Source: an uncultured Paracoccaceae bacterium (GTDB taxonomy: Bacteria; Pseudomonadota; Alphaproteobacteria; Rhodobacterales; Rhodobacteraceae). Taken from it: a stretch of 64,000 bases of DNA. Under the pieces are notes generated by a model that saw only the letters and a program-made list of their open reading frames with translations, was not told where the DNA came from and ran no database searches. Position numbers and translations under genes: made by a program. This document shows, piece by piece, positions 8,497 through 16,271 of the stretch (position 1 is its first letter; each line of letters begins with the position of its first letter). The stretch is from contig CANLQO010000005.1 in assembly GCA_947493335.1 (NCBI GenBank), positions 62,001-126,000 of the forward strand. The letters are read 5' to 3'.

Positions 8497-9615
8497 TTAC
8501 AGTCCTGCGGCTTTGGTCAAATTCACCCGAAACCTGTCGCGGCGGCGTTGATAGCGCCGTGTCATTTCGGCGGAAGCATGACCGAGCTGCTTTTGGATGT
8601 ACCGCTCTTCGACGTCCGCCGAGCTGGCGAGACCCGCGCGCAGGCTATGACCGGAAAACAGGGCGAGCCGTTCCTTTTGGGGCAGATCGGACCGGATCCC
8701 GGCATCAAGAACGGTTTGCTTGATCAACCTTGCAACATGTTTGTCACTGAGGCGCGCATCAAGGGCGCGTTTGCCGTCGCGGGAGGTGCGGACAAAAAGC
8801 GGGCCAAAGTCGATCCGGGCAAAGTGCAGCCATTGTTCCAGGGCGTGGACAGGGCAGGTCTGATCGGATGATCCGCGCCCGATCTCGACCGTGCGCCAGC
8901 CGGTCTTGGCATGCAGCGTCAGAACCGCACCATCACCGAGGATGTCGACCCAGCCACGGCTGTCGATGGTGTCGTCCTTGCCAAGGTCGAGACCGACAAT
9001 CTCGGATCGTCGCAGCCCGCCTGCATAGCCTAAAAGCAGAATGGCGCGGTCACGCAACCCGCGCAGATCATGGGGCAGGGTGGCGACCATGGCGCGGATA
9101 TCATCGGCCAGGATCGCCTCTTTCTGCTGTGGTGGTCTGCCGTGTTTGCGCTTGATCCCGGCCAGCACGGTGGCGATGTGGCGGTCCTTGCGATCCAACG
9201 TGAATCCGCGCTGTGCGTAGTTCCAACACAGACCGGAGAGGCGGCGGTCAATCGTGCTGGCCGACAGGGCAGGGGCGCCGTTGGCCGGCGTCGCTAGGTC
9301 GGTCAGATAAAGCCCGATGACCTCGGGCGAGGGGGGCAGGGGATCGGGCCCCTTGCGCCGGCACCACCGCGCGAAATGCGTCCAGTCGGCGGTGTAGGCC
9401 TTGTTGGTGTTCTCGGCAGTTGCGGCTTTTGCGTAGTCGCGGGCAGCGTCGACCAACTGATCAAGCGTGCCAGAACTCGCGACATGAGAGGGGAGGGCGA
9501 AGGCGCCGCTGTCTGGGGCCACGCTCTTGTCACGTTGGTCCTCATCAGTCGCCCATGTGTGTGCGGTGTGCGATTTGGCGGCGTGTAAGGCGCGGTTTCC
9601 AGCTGTTCTGCTCAT
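8497..9615 (-). CDS. Tyrosine recombinase / site-specific integrase
   Basis: This phage-integrase-family recombinase of 372 residues has a SAM-like core-binding domain (about 60-165, with ENTNKAYTADWTHFARWC) and a catalytic domain. Visible catalytic residues are the first Arg in GGLRRSEIVGL, the His-x-x-Arg box in SGHSLRAGLAS, the following GHAS, and the nucleophilic Tyr in EMTRRYQRRRD. The N-terminus before residue 55 is low in conservation. It is convergent with rep. A strong dyad lies just upstream of its start (9636-9666), which looks like its crossover site. A role in resolving replicon multimers or in island integration fits. Confidence 0.9.
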   Translation of the reverse strand: MSRTAGNRALHAAKSHTAHTWATDEDQRDKSVAPDSGAFALPSHVASSGTLDQLVDAARDYAKAATAENTNKAYTADWTHFARWCRRKGPDPLPPSPEVIGLYLTDLATPANGAPALSASTIDRRLSGLCWNYAQRGFTLDRKDRHIATVLAGIKRKHGRPPQQKEAILADDIRAMVATLPHDLRGLRDRAILLLGYAGGLRRSEIVGLDLGKDDTIDSRGWVDILGDGAVLTLHAKTGWRTVEIGRGSSDQTCPVHALEQWLHFARIDFGPLFVRTSRDGKRALDARLSDKHVARLIKQTVLDAGIRSDLPQKERLALFSGHSLRAGLASSADVEERYIQKQLGHASAEMTRRYQRRRDRFRVNLTKAAGL

Positions 9616-9635
9616 GTCTGCCAGCTTACTTTCAT

Positions 9636-9666
9636 TATGTCCGATAATGCAAACTTATTGGACATA
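9636..9666. other. Putative recombination core site (12-bp arms, 7-bp spacer)
   Basis: TATGTCCGATAA and TTATTGGACATA form an inverted repeat (11 of 12 pairs) around the spacer TGCAAAC, 20 bases upstream of the recombinase ATG. Arm length and spacer match tyrosine-recombinase core sites such as dif. It could alternatively be an operator for the same gene. Confidence 0.6.
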
Positions 9667-9741
9667 GTGGAGACCGGCAAAGCGGGGCGGTTTGTACAGT
9701 ATCTTGTAGGCAAAAGCGCCGCGAGAGACTAGTGTTGTGGC

Positions 9742-10695
9742 ATGACATACCAGTCCGCCCCGATCTCAAACGACCTGGCCACCCTACCGCAGCTGCCGGG
9801 CTGGGTCACCTCAGCACAGGTAGAAACCCTTGAAACTGTGGCCTTTCGGTCGGGGGCTGCGCTGACGGTACTCGATCAGCTGGTTTCCGATCCCAGGCAT
9901 GGTGTGCCGGTGAAGCTGCTCGCCAACCGGCTGGCGCTGAGTGCGGCGACGGCGACCTCGAAATTGGAAGGACGGTTGGCGCGAGAGGCGGACATCCGCG
10001 ACGCTTTCCATCTGACGCCGCCGGGCGAAGCACGGGGTCCGGATGGCGATCTGTTGGCATTCTGGCGCGAAAGCGTCCGGCTTCGTGCAGGCCGGACGGG
10101 GGAGATCGCCGACTTCGTTGGTGCGGAGGTCGCGGGCGAGGTGGGCGCTTGGCTCGACGTGGGATTGGAGCGCGCACGGACCCATGGTCCGTTGTCGGGT
10201 TGCGTCGCCGCCCTGCGCGCAGTGCTCGAAGTCGACGACCGGGCAGAGCGCACCGCCTGCCTGCTCTCGGACGTCGTCCTGGCGCGGGCGCTGAACTGGA
10301 AGCAGGTGCTGTCCGTGACTGCGCAGCGTTTGACAAAGGCGGTTCTGCGCGACCTGATCGCAGAAGGGCAGGGGGCCGATCTGGCAGTCGAGGTGCGGAT
10401 CCTCGAGGCTATCGAAGAGTCGATCCGGGTGGCGCGGGATCTGGCCCGACGCGCCGAGGCCCTTCGCGCCGTTGCGCCGAAGCTGCGGGCCAAAGGGTCG
10501 GACGCGGCGGTCGAGCTGTTCCTGACCGAAGATGCGGTAGCCTCGGCGTCGATGCTGTCGCCGCGTATTCGCGGGACCTCAATCTCCATGACCGATCGCG
10601 CCGCGCGGCGGTTCTGCGATCGGCTGGTCGAGCTGGGTGTCGCACGAGAACTGACCGGGCGGCCGACCTTCCGACTCTACGGGATCGCATCATGA
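9742..10695 (+). CDS. DUF1403 family protein
   Basis: This 317-residue cytoplasmic protein has no catalytic motif that I recognise. The sequence is Ala/Arg/Leu-rich and predicted to be nearly all helical, with LPQLPGWVTSAQVETLETVAFRSGAALTVLD-type N-terminal segments typical of DUF1403. The family is found mostly on alphaproteobacterial plasmids beside a ScpB-like gene, exactly as here: the downstream ATG overlaps the stop codon as ATGA. The C-terminal third (DRAARRFCDRLVELGVARELTGRPTFRLYGI) resembles a winged-helix DNA-binding region. A role in chromosome or plasmid structure is inferred only from its partner. Confidence 0.75.
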   Translation: MTYQSAPISNDLATLPQLPGWVTSAQVETLETVAFRSGAALTVLDQLVSDPRHGVPVKLLANRLALSAATATSKLEGRLAREADIRDAFHLTPPGEARGPDGDLLAFWRESVRLRAGRTGEIADFVGAEVAGEVGAWLDVGLERARTHGPLSGCVAALRAVLEVDDRAERTACLLSDVVLARALNWKQVLSVTAQRLTKAVLRDLIAEGQGADLAVEVRILEAIEESIRVARDLARRAEALRAVAPKLRAKGSDAAVELFLTEDAVASASMLSPRIRGTSISMTDRAARRFCDRLVELGVARELTGRPTFRLYGIAS

Positions 10696-11297
10696 CGGTC
10701 GCGACCCGGAAGCGGAAACCGGCGGAGGAGGGCGGCGCCGTCTTTGACCGGGATCTGGACGACCTGCCACAGGAGCTGCGCTGGCGCGAATGGATGGGGC
10801 GGATCGAAGCGGTGCTGTTCTCCAGCGCCTCGCCGGTCGGACGTGAGGATCTTGCGCGTGTAGTCGGGCAGGGGGCCTCGGTCGAGATGTTGATCGAGGA
10901 CATCCAGGCCGAGTTGACCGGCCGCCCTTACGAGCTGGTACAGGTAGCCGGCGGGTGGATGTTCCGGACCAGGGCCCAGTTCGCGGACGCGATCAAGGCC
11001 GTCGCTGATCTTGGTGAGCAGTCGTTGGCCTTCACCGAAATGGAGATGGGCGTGCTCTGCGCCATAGCATATCACCAGCCGATCGACCGGGCGGGTCTCA
11101 ACGTCATCTTCGGCAAGGGGGTGAGCCGCGATCTGCTGGCCCGACTGCGATACAAGGACTTGATCACCAGCGGCCCACGGTCGCCGCGTCCAGGGGCACC
11201 GCACACCTTCGTGACGACGGAGACGTTTCTGGTGACGTTTGATCTGGAAAGCTTGCGTGACCTGCCAGAACTGGAACTCCAAAGAAAAGAGGGTTGA
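10692..11297 (+). CDS. ScpB-like segregation/condensation protein
   Basis: This 201-residue protein of the ScpB family consists of two tandem winged-helix domains that normally bind the ScpA kleisin of the SMC complex. WMGRIEAVLFSSASPVGREDLARVVG is the first winged helix and TEMEMGVLCAIAYHQPIDRAGLNVIFG the second, ending in KDLITSGPRSPRPGAPHTFVTT as in ScpB (GR....GRP..Y.TT). The start is the ATG at 10692 overlapping the DUF1403 stop; an earlier frame-open start would run through that gene. No ScpA or SMC gene is nearby, so it may recruit the chromosomal complex or act only with its DUF1403 partner. Confidence 0.85.
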   Translation: MTVATRKRKPAEEGGAVFDRDLDDLPQELRWREWMGRIEAVLFSSASPVGREDLARVVGQGASVEMLIEDIQAELTGRPYELVQVAGGWMFRTRAQFADAIKAVADLGEQSLAFTEMEMGVLCAIAYHQPIDRAGLNVIFGKGVSRDLLARLRYKDLITSGPRSPRPGAPHTFVTTETFLVTFDLESLRDLPELELQRKEG

Positions 11298-11320
11298 GTA
11301 GCATTGAAAGGCGAACACGA

Positions 11321-12061
11321 ATGACAACCGAATGGGAGTGGATCGTCCCCTTCAAGGGACGAAACCATTCAGGGTCCGTCGAACAGAACTTTCTCTGTAG
11401 AGCAGGCAATGTCTACGTGATGGACAATCATCGTGCAGCCCTGTGGTGCTGGCTGCAGGAGCTCGATCTCACCGCACCCCATTCCCTCATACACATCGAC
11501 CGTCATCCCGACGCACTTCAGAGCCGTTTGGATGAGTGGCTTAAACATTTGCCAAGTTGGGCGGCTGGGATCAATGCTTACCTCGGAAAGACCTACCGGA
11601 GCGACGGCTTCGATTGTCCTGTCATCCGCTGGGACAACTATCTCTCCATCTACCTGCGGGAGTTTGGGGACAGCCTCACGACCTTCCGATGCCTAACTCA
11701 TGAAGATGGGGACTCACCGAACTTCGGCCATCCGATGTACAGTTCGCCATGGGAACTACCCGAGAACCTCTCGTATTGGCTTGCCGAAAGGGAAGCGCCA
11801 TGGATCGTCAACATCGACCTGGATTACTTCTACTGCCAGTTTGAGTCTGACATTCGCATGATGGTCTCCGATGACTACATTGATGCAGTCGCTTCAGGCC
11901 TCAAGGATGCGATGGATCGTGGCACGATCAGAGTTCTTACGCTTTGCCTGACGCCGGATAGCTATACACCAGGCTGGGCGGCGACCGAGGCTCTGGCGGC
12001 CCGGATTCTGGAGCGACTCGATCTGGCATTCCAGCTTCCGGATGTTGTTGAACCCATGTAG
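11321..12061 (+). CDS. UPF0489 family protein (arginase-like fold suspected)
   Basis: The 246-residue product carries the UPF0489 (human C5orf22-like) signature: NHRAALWCWLQ, then HIDRHPD at about residues 58-64, and later WIVNIDLDYFY. The His/Asp clusters resemble metal ligands of ureohydrolase/deacetylase-fold enzymes, and metal-dependent hydrolysis is a reasonable but untested guess. I prefer the ATG at 11321 (GAAAGG nine bases upstream) over the TTG at 11294 that overlaps the ScpB-like gene. It follows that gene on the same strand and precedes a RES-type gene. Confidence 0.75.
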   Translation: MTTEWEWIVPFKGRNHSGSVEQNFLCRAGNVYVMDNHRAALWCWLQELDLTAPHSLIHIDRHPDALQSRLDEWLKHLPSWAAGINAYLGKTYRSDGFDCPVIRWDNYLSIYLREFGDSLTTFRCLTHEDGDSPNFGHPMYSSPWELPENLSYWLAEREAPWIVNIDLDYFYCQFESDIRMMVSDDYIDAVASGLKDAMDRGTIRVLTLCLTPDSYTPGWAATEALAARILERLDLAFQLPDVVEPM

Positions 12062-12120
12062 CGAGACAGATACCTACAGCCAGAGTTTATCGATTCCCCA
12101 ATCCTTTGATACCTTACAAC

Positions 12121-13278
12121 ATGAGCCGCATCGACCCCGCCAACTTCCGACAGGACAGCATTTCCGACAGATATGTCTGCACAAAGTGCTTTGGCGACGA
12201 AGATCTCAAGGACGTCATCCGGAATGATGGGGACCCCGGTCGGTGCAGCTATTGCCACGCACGTCGCCGGAAGATTTTGCCCCTCGAAGAGATCGCGGAG
12301 TTCATCGAGGGTCGGATGGGAACATTCTACGGTACCGCGGTCGACCAGCTGCCCTACAATTCCCGTGAAGGCGGGTACCTGGGGTCGCATTGGGATACGC
12401 AAGAACTGCTTTTCGACGAGATTGGTCTGGCTATCGAAGCTCGAGATCATGACCGGCTGATGGACGATCTGCTCGGCGAGATCGAGGACGATGTCTGGTG
12501 CGAGTACGACTGGCTTTCCCTGGAATTCGACGACAGCATGGCGTTTAGCTGGCGCGATTTCCAGCGTATCACGATGTCGGAGCGAAGGTTCTTTTTTCAC
12601 TCTGTCGGCGCAAGCGATGTGTCTCACCCTGATGAACGCTCTGCTGGCATGTTTCTTGTGGAACTTGCCGAGCTCATCGAAGAACTGGGATTGGTGCGCT
12701 CGGTGCCTGTTGGGCAATCCTACTATCGCGTGCGGAACCAGACCGTTCCGCCATTCGAACTTACGGCTGCCGCCCTTGGCCCGCCGCCCGCCCGCATCTG
12801 TCTACAGTCAAACCGAATGAACCCGCCGGGGATCCCCATGTTCTACGGGGCTGAAGATGCGCCTTCCGCAATCGCCGAGGCCCGAGCAGACGAGCCTGTT
12901 CTTGCGCGCTTCCAAACCGAGATGCCGATCATCCTGGTCGACCTTGCCGAGCTTCCACGGATTCCGGGGTTCTTTTCGAGTGCGCCTCGGCGGGTTCGTC
13001 AGGGCCTGTCGTTTCTGCACCAACTGACTCGCGAGATGGCGGAGCCAGTCGAGCAGGACAATCGTGTGAATGTCGAATACATCCCGACCCAGATCGTCAC
13101 CGAGTTCTTCAGAGACTGGTCATTCTCTGCAGGGAACCCCCACGGCATCCGCTACGTTTCCGCTTTGGGGTCTACGGCCGCCAATGTCGTGCTCTTTGCC
13201 GGCCCTGAAAACGTCGTCGATGCCGATGCGTCCGAAGATGGTGCTTGGCTGGTGCTTGTCGAGGTTGAATATCCATGA
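12121..13278 (+). CDS. HEPN/RES N-terminal domain and RES domain protein
   Basis: This 385-residue protein has a zinc-ribbon start (CTKC ... CSYC, residues about 19-46) and an acidic helical HEPN-like region to about residue 200. A C-terminal RES domain carries RVRNQ, then the conserved PMFYGAEDAPSAIAEAR, and a late NPHGIRYVSALG segment. RES toxins such as those of RES-Xre systems degrade NAD+, with conserved Arg, Tyr, Ser and Glu of this kind, so NAD+ hydrolysis is the expected chemistry. No adjacent Xre antitoxin of the usual kind is seen. The fused N-terminal domain may provide control, as known for this architecture. The ribosome site is weak. Confidence 0.8.
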   Translation: MSRIDPANFRQDSISDRYVCTKCFGDEDLKDVIRNDGDPGRCSYCHARRRKILPLEEIAEFIEGRMGTFYGTAVDQLPYNSREGGYLGSHWDTQELLFDEIGLAIEARDHDRLMDDLLGEIEDDVWCEYDWLSLEFDDSMAFSWRDFQRITMSERRFFFHSVGASDVSHPDERSAGMFLVELAELIEELGLVRSVPVGQSYYRVRNQTVPPFELTAAALGPPPARICLQSNRMNPPGIPMFYGAEDAPSAIAEARADEPVLARFQTEMPIILVDLAELPRIPGFFSSAPRRVRQGLSFLHQLTREMAEPVEQDNRVNVEYIPTQIVTEFFRDWSFSAGNPHGIRYVSALGSTAANVVLFAGPENVVDADASEDGAWLVLVEVEYP

Positions 13279-13365
13279 CCTGTCCTTCCTGCTGCTCAGG
13301 AGATGGAGGTTTCTTGGCGGTACTTGATCCGCGTCGTCACCATCCGGTGGAACGCTATGCCGCCG

Positions 13366-13869
13366 CTATCGCACCCGACGCAGCAGGTTATCGATGAGTT
13401 GATTTGGCAAAAAGACCGCCTTGTCGTCCCGCCAAAGCCTCAATGCCGTTTCAAGCAACTTGGGGTCACAAAGGGTGTCCCTCAGTAGTTGGTCGACCAC
13501 CCATAGAACGCCATGCGCGGCGATCCCGTTGTCCTCGGCGACGCGCCGCAGCAGACGGTCTCCGGTGAGCAAAATAGCTTCCGCATGCACCTGTGCCGTC
13601 ACGAGACAAAAGCAATCGTTCGCCGACAGACGCCCGTGCCGCTTCTTGAATTCGAATGCCTGGCCGACTTGGGACGGCGGCAGGTCATACGTCGCCATGC
13701 CGCTTCCGTCGAGGAGCGCCCATTCCTGAGGTGTGAAATTCAGGATCTCGCTCGCGCGCACGGGAAGCGGTACGATGAAGTCGTAGGGTAGGGTGCACAG
13801 GACGTGCAGCAACCGACCCTTCCGAAGATCGATCAAACAGCTGGCATCGTTGACGATCACGCGGGCCAC
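13366..13869 (-). CDS. PIN-like domain protein (putative RNase toxin)
   Basis: The 167-residue protein has a PIN fold layout: an N-terminal Asp in VIVNDASCLIDLRKG, a middle acidic motif in LSANDCFCLVTAQ, and a C-terminal TGDRLLRRVAEDNG that supplies further acidic residues. These are the metal-binding positions of PIN ribonucleases. It starts eight bases after the stop of the HTH-ImmA gene and is surely co-transcribed with it. The pair recalls toxin-antitoxin modules in which the regulator also carries an ImmA-type peptidase. Target RNA unknown. Confidence 0.75.
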   Translation of the reverse strand: MARVIVNDASCLIDLRKGRLLHVLCTLPYDFIVPLPVRASEILNFTPQEWALLDGSGMATYDLPPSQVGQAFEFKKRHGRLSANDCFCLVTAQVHAEAILLTGDRLLRRVAEDNGIAAHGVLWVVDQLLRDTLCDPKLLETALRLWRDDKAVFLPNQLIDNLLRRVR

Positions 13870-13877
13870 GAAACGAA

Positions 13878-14948
13878 CTATCCCCTGATATTCTCTTCAA
13901 CGGTGGACAGCGATAGGTGCAGCATCTGAGCGGCGCGTACCGGCGAGATCAATTCCTCACCGAGCGCTCGCCAGACCAGGCGCTCAAACCGCTGCGGATG
14001 CTCGAAAGTACCGAACCCCTCATCATCCCGTATCTCGTCCGGTTCGCTGGTGCGCCAGCGCCGTGCATAGGTCCGAAACGCGTAGTCGATCATCGACTGG
14101 GGCAGGATGCCAACCTGTCCGAGACGCATCAGCATTGCGGCTGCCGACACGCCATAGAGCCGCTTCAGTCGCATGATCTCCATATAGGTCATGCCGCTGC
14201 GCGAGGGACCGGCCTCCTCGATCAGGTGATCGGTTGGTATCAGAAACGCACCGGCAAAACGGTTCATCGCCTTCTCGAGCTTGATCGCCGAGTTTCCGGT
14301 CGCCCGAATGACACGGTGCGCCAGTTCATGGGCCAGATTGAACCGCCTGCGCTCGACATTGGTGCGGCTTGAAACCACCACGACATCGGTGGAACTTCGG
14401 CCCTCGCTGCGCTGCACCTCGCAGGCCAACCCATCGAAGCGCTCGGCGAAATCGGCTTCGATGACCTTGATGCCCTTGTCCTCAAGCAGCCGCGACATGC
14501 TGGGAATTGGATCGTTTCCGAGCTTCCAATGCCTTCGCAGCTCTCGTGCCAACAGGTCCAGTTCTTCGTAGCTCTCGACGACATCCCTAACCAGATCGCC
14601 GAACGGGTCGTCTGGCGGTGCGATCTCCAGAATGTCCTCGATCGCCAGATAGTCTTCCAGCCTCTCAATTACGATGGCTTCCGCATGGGCGCGGTCCCTC
14701 GCGGAGGTGCTGGAATGCTTGCGGAATTCGACGCCGACAAGCTCTTCGACCTGACCTCCCATCAGGAAATCGAGCGACACGCCCAGAGCCTTGCTCAGAC
14801 CGACCAACACCGAGGAGGACGGATTCATCTTGTCCGCCTCGTACTTGCTGATGGCCTGTGCGGTGATCCTCGGCGAGGTGCGGTCGGCAAGCCCTTGCAT
14901 CGACAAACCCGCCTTCTTGCGGGCCAGTCGCAACCGTTGTCCAAACAT
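13878..14948 (-). CDS. XRE-family HTH and ImmA/IrrE (M78) metallopeptidase regulator
   Basis: The N-terminal HTH (residues about 4-62: RLRLARKKAGLSMQGLADRT ... ISKYEADKMNPSS) is followed by a zinc-peptidase domain with RRRFNLAHELAHRVI, the HExxH motif of ImmA/IrrE proteins that cleave HTH repressors. The helical C-terminus has FAGAFLIP and MLMRLGQ, usual for the family. The ATG at 14948 has GGGAG upstream; an earlier start is unlikely. The gene is divergent from the DUF2188/CBASS operon across a dyad-rich 100-base region and followed by the PIN gene. CBASS operons are often flanked by CapH/CapP, an HTH repressor plus an ImmA-like protease, so this fused protein may control the CBASS genes. 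Confidence 0.88.
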   Translation of the reverse strand: MFGQRLRLARKKAGLSMQGLADRTSPRITAQAISKYEADKMNPSSSVLVGLSKALGVSLDFLMGGQVEELVGVEFRKHSSTSARDRAHAEAIVIERLEDYLAIEDILEIAPPDDPFGDLVRDVVESYEELDLLARELRRHWKLGNDPIPSMSRLLEDKGIKVIEADFAERFDGLACEVQRSEGRSSTDVVVVSSRTNVERRRFNLAHELAHRVIRATGNSAIKLEKAMNRFAGAFLIPTDHLIEEAGPSRSGMTYMEIMRLKRLYGVSAAAMLMRLGQVGILPQSMIDYAFRTYARRWRTSEPDEIRDDEGFGTFEHPQRFERLVWRALGEELISPVRAAQMLHLSLSTVEENIRG

Positions 14949-14971
14949 GATCTGCTCCCGTGAAAACGTCG

Positions 14972-15027
14972 GTTGATATACGACATTTCTTATTGTATAT
15001 ATCAACACATGATTGACGAATCGTCAA
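14972..15027. promoter_or_regulatory. Divergent promoter with two dyads (HTH-ImmA / CBASS)
   Basis: GTTGATATA at 14972-14980 pairs with TATATCAAC at 14998-15006 (9-bp perfect arms, 17-base spacer). A second palindrome, TTGACGA-A-TCGTCAA, fills 15013-15027. Both sit between the divergent starts at 14948 and 15053 and are likely operators of the HTH-ImmA protein, controlling itself and the CBASS side. Confidence 0.6.
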
Positions 15028-15052
15028 GGAAAAAAGGCACTTGGAGATCAAA

Positions 15053-15277
15053 ATGACCAAGAAAAATCAGCATGTTGTTCCCCACAAGGACGGTTGGGCC
15101 GTGAAAGGCGCAGGCAATGCAAAGGCAACGGCCATCCACTCGACGCAGCAGGACGCGATCACCCAGGCGCGGGACATCGCCCGCAATCAGGGCTCGGAAA
15201 TGCTCATCCACGGAACCAACGGTCGCATCCGCGAGCGCAACACCTACGGCAAAGACCCCTACCCCCCGGAAGGCTAA
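15053..15277 (+). CDS. DUF2188 domain protein
   Basis: This small 74-residue protein matches DUF2188: HVVPHKDGWAVKGAGNAKA, then QDAITQARDIARNQGSEMLI and HGTNGRIRERNTYG, with the family's His-Val-Val-Pro opening and the late GxIRE. DUF2188 proteins are common, small and of unknown function. The ATG at 15053 follows GGAG by seven bases. It ends seven bases before the patatin gene and carries that gene's ribosome site (GGAAGG), so it is the first gene of the CBASS transcript. Whether it takes part in defence is unknown. Confidence 0.75.
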   Translation: MTKKNQHVVPHKDGWAVKGAGNAKATAIHSTQQDAITQARDIARNQGSEMLIHGTNGRIRERNTYGKDPYPPEG

Positions 15278-15284
15278 GTAAATC

Positions 15285-16271
15285 ATGAGACGTATCCTGT
15301 GCATCGATGGCGGTGGCATAAAAGGCACCCAACCCGCGGCCTTTTTGGCGGGTTTGGAAGAAGACCTTGATGAACCGATTGGCCGCTACTTCGACCTGAT
15401 CGCGGGAACGTCAACCGGGGGCATTCTCGCGATCGGCCTCGCCCTCGGAATCCCGGCCAAAACCCTCCTCGAACTCTACGAAAATCGCGGGCCGACGATC
15501 TTCGGGCAAGCGGGGGACAAGAGCTGGCTCGGACAAAAGGCCCGGGACGCGCGTGCCGCCCTGCGTCACCTGGTCAAGCCCAAGCACGAAGCATCCACGC
15601 TTCGGGGCGAGCTCCGCGCCGTCCTCGGTGACAAGCTCATCGGCGAAGCGGAGACCCGGTTGCTCATCCCGGCCTGGGATGCCGATCAGCGCAGCGTCTA
15701 CATCTACAAGACGTCACATCATCCGCGGCTCACCAAGGATTACCGGAAGCCGGCCCTCGACGCCGCGATGGCGACGTCAGCCGCTCCGACCTATTTCGCG
15801 CGGCATAAGACGGTGGACGATGTCGGGCTTCTCGATGGCGGCACTTGGTGCAACAATCCGGTGGGCGTCGCGACCGTCGAAGCAATATCGATGCTTGGCT
15901 GGTCTCCGCAGGACCTACACATATTGAGCCTCGGCTGTGTCGACGAGGTCTACATGCTGCCTGAATCCCCCGGCAAGGCCGGTCTCGGGTTGAAGGCCCT
16001 CAGTCTTTTCATGGACGGGCAATCCCGTGGAGCGCTCGGCATTGCCCGTAATCTGACAGGCGATCCGCACGACCGGACGGCTGTTCACCGGTATTCGCCG
16101 AGCGTGCCTCTGGGTTTCTTTTCCCTCGACGACACCACCAAGATCCAGAGGCTCAAGGGGCTTGGCGCCTCGAGTGCACGGCACGCAAGCCCCACCCTGA
16201 CCCCCATCTTCTTCCATCAACCTGCCGAGCCGTTCGTGCCCGTGCATCAACTCGAACGGAACGCGGCATGA
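15285..16271 (+). CDS. CBASS effector: patatin-like phospholipase (CapV/CapE type)
   Basis: The 328-residue product is a patatin-fold lipase. The oxyanion loop is GGGIKG (residues 9-14), the nucleophile Ser43 lies in GTSTG, and the second member of the Ser-Asp dyad is Asp184 in DGGTWCNNP. In CBASS this effector is switched on by a cyclic nucleotide and degrades the host inner membrane, aborting phage growth. The next gene is a CD-NTase whose ATG overlaps this stop codon by four bases, which makes the role secure by context. The C-terminal third (from about residue 235) lacks lipase motifs and could hold the nucleotide-sensing surface. Confidence 0.92.
   Translation: MRRILCIDGGGIKGTQPAAFLAGLEEDLDEPIGRYFDLIAGTSTGGILAIGLALGIPAKTLLELYENRGPTIFGQAGDKSWLGQKARDARAALRHLVKPKHEASTLRGELRAVLGDKLIGEAETRLLIPAWDADQRSVYIYKTSHHPRLTKDYRKPALDAAMATSAAPTYFARHKTVDDVGLLDGGTWCNNPVGVATVEAISMLGWSPQDLHILSLGCVDEVYMLPESPGKAGLGLKALSLFMDGQSRGALGIARNLTGDPHDRTAVHRYSPSVPLGFFSLDDTTKIQRLKGLGASSARHASPTLTPIFFHQPAEPFVPVHQLERNAA

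Noticed and set aside
10149-10691. N-terminal extension of the ScpB-like gene
   Set aside because: It would overlap the DUF1403 gene by over 500 bases; the ATG at 10692 overlapping its stop is the natural start.
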